Source of the DNA: Liolophura sinensis | Lineage: Eukaryota > Mollusca > Polyplacophora > Chitonida > Chitonidae | Length of the DNA stretch: 64,000 bases | Assembly: GCF_032854445.1 (NCBI RefSeq) | Contig: NC_088303.1 | Coordinates: forward strand, 18,171,501 to 18,235,500 | Direction of reading: 5' to 3' | Part shown: positions 63,013-64,000 of the stretch, in pieces | How positions within the stretch are numbered: the stretch's first letter is position 1 | How the letters are laid out: every line of letters begins with the position of its first letter | Position numbers and translations under genes: made by a program | Notes under the pieces: model-generated | Seen by the model: the letters and a program-made list of their open reading frames with translations, nothing else | Databases searched by the model: none | Told to the model about the DNA's origin: nothing

Positions 63013-63020
63013 TGACGTAA
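63013..63020 (-). promoter_or_regulatory. CRE/ATF-like motif upstream of exon 1
   Basis: The minus strand reads TTACGTCA (TGACGTAA on the plus strand), one base from the palindromic cAMP-response element, about 170 bases upstream of the proposed start codon and next to a C-run (CACCCCCGCC). Motif match only; chance occurrence is possible. Confidence 0.3.
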
Positions 63021-63099
63021 TGCGCGTACATCTGAACATTTCTTAAGAGCCCTCTGCATGTGTGCTGAGAAGAGGTCAAAGCTAAGTGTGGTATATTCT

Positions 63100-63180
63100 A
63101 AATTTATTTATTTATTTCATTGTTGTTTATCGCCATGATCAAGAATTTTCCTTTACACGAATCAGAGTGCTAATTAGACT
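63100..63180 (+). mobile_element. SINE-like element, 5' fragment upstream of the gene
   Basis: TTTATTTATTTCATTGTTGT, TTATCGCCATGATCAAGAAT and TTTCCTTTACACGA resemble the head; the rest is unrelated. Confidence 0.45.
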
Positions 63181-63484
63181 AACCTGCTAGCCTCTGGCGA
63201 GTTACTTGTGAAAAGCACGTAGGTAAGTGATATCCCACGTGCTTTTAAAATGAAACACCGATCAAGAAAGCTTCGATCGTCAGTCGTTTAATTATTACCA
63301 AAGTAGGCGAATCCAAAAAAGTCCAAGTCCAAGAAAGGGATTGAACTCAAAACCCGATCTCTATTACTCAGCGACTGCTAGTAAGCGCATTCATGCGCAT
63401 TAAAACCACTCGACCATGACTTGCTCTCGTATTGGCTTTTCGGCCCATAACCCAATATGGTACACGTACTGGTTAGTATTTTTA

Positions 63485-63670
63485 TATTTATTTATTCATT
63501 TGCATTATTGGAGTTTTACGCCGTACTCAACAATATTTCATACGACGGCTTCCATTTTGGATGGAAACGGAGACTCACGAGCATCTGCAGGTTGCTGAGA
63601 CCTTCCCATTGTACAACCAGAGAGGAAGCCAGCGCTCGAGAGCTGGGCTTGAACTCGATCAGAGGGACTT
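63485..63670 (+). mobile_element. SINE-like element upstream of the gene
   Basis: TTGGAGTTTTACGCCGTACT, CAACAATATTTCATACGACG, GCATCTGCAGGTTGCTGAGA, CCAGAGAGGAAGCCAGCGCT and CTGGGCTTGAACTCGATC cover head to tail, including the B-box-like GGGCTTGAACTC end. Confidence 0.8.
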
Positions 63671-64000
63671 ATGTGTCCCGAATTAACTGCGCTCTATAAA
63701 CACACGTGCTGTCTGGAAAGTGCGCGTTAATGGATTGCAAGTAGGGTAGCCTTGAGATCGTCTTTAGAATATAACAATCAGCTGTTCAAAAGGTCTTGGG
63801 CGCCCATGCCAGCAAAATACTCTCCATATGTACCACAATTTCATGCACCTCCTGAGATATAAACCTACTATATACACAGCCTCGATCCTAACCAAAATCA
63901 TCAGCCAAAGCTCTACAGTATACAGAGCACTGAGATGCACGACCAGGTTAACAAAAACTGGTGGAGGACAGTCTCGAACCCTTAATTATTCGCGGTGCGC

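Larger units (their letters stand above)
63021..64000. other. Upstream flank of the RhoGEF gene
   Basis: Two SINE-like copies; between them AT-rich sequence without a supported gene. The short hairpin-like pair around CACGT at 63209-63245 (GAAAAGCACGT / CACGTGCTTTT) is the only other structure seen. Confidence 0.5.

Overview
The window is AT-rich animal nuclear DNA, most likely from a mollusc or another lophotrochozoan. The evidence is long introns with GT-AG junctions, many short diverged repeats, a very common TACATGTA-type palindrome, and about fifteen copies of a SINE-like element whose body reads roughly TTTTACGCCGTACTCAAGAA...GGGAGGAAACCGGGC, which I know from gastropod and bivalve genomes. 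Nothing bacterial, viral or CRISPR-related is present.

One gene dominates. It lies on the minus strand and covers almost the whole window: the 5' end is near 63.0 kb and the transcript runs off the left edge at base 1. Ten coding exons were assembled by hand (62846-62841, 61365-61201, 57973-57776, 36033-35589, 28665-28513, 17607-17484, 10850-10751, 8440-8336, 6240-6124, 883-633). Every junction has GT-AG borders and every reading frame matches across the splice, giving about 554 residues. The product is the N-terminal half of a puratrophin-1/SOLO-type Rho guanine nucleotide exchange factor (PLEKHG4/PLEKHG4B/ARHGEF40 family): a family-specific N-terminal region, a Sec14/CRAL-TRIO-like domain, and the start of the spectrin-like region. 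The catalytic DH-PH part should lie beyond the left edge. The proposed first exon has an in-frame upstream stop, three upstream ATGs and a CRE-like motif.

The most unusual structure is in two introns of this gene. Directly downstream of the exon ending at 28513 (array 27740-28512) and of the exon ending at 6124 (array about 4090-6123), the DNA is made of tandem repeats. Each unit contains a diverged copy of the exon's 3' tail, its 5' splice site and the first bases of the intron. The gene therefore carries two separate arrays of duplicated splice-donor junctions, about 13 and 18 donor-like sites, with the real exon as the terminal unit.

The remaining sequence is intron with repeats: a 517-bp inverted-repeat element flanked by TTAA, with its empty site preserved in a second copy of the surrounding segment; a three-copy family of about 190-215 bp with inverted ends; a reverse-transcriptase fragment; several minisatellites; and homopolymer tracts. 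A 54-codon minus-strand reading frame at 48709-48873 with one predicted membrane segment looks coding and may be a small gene or a terminal exon inside the 21.7-kb intron. No other gene could be supported.
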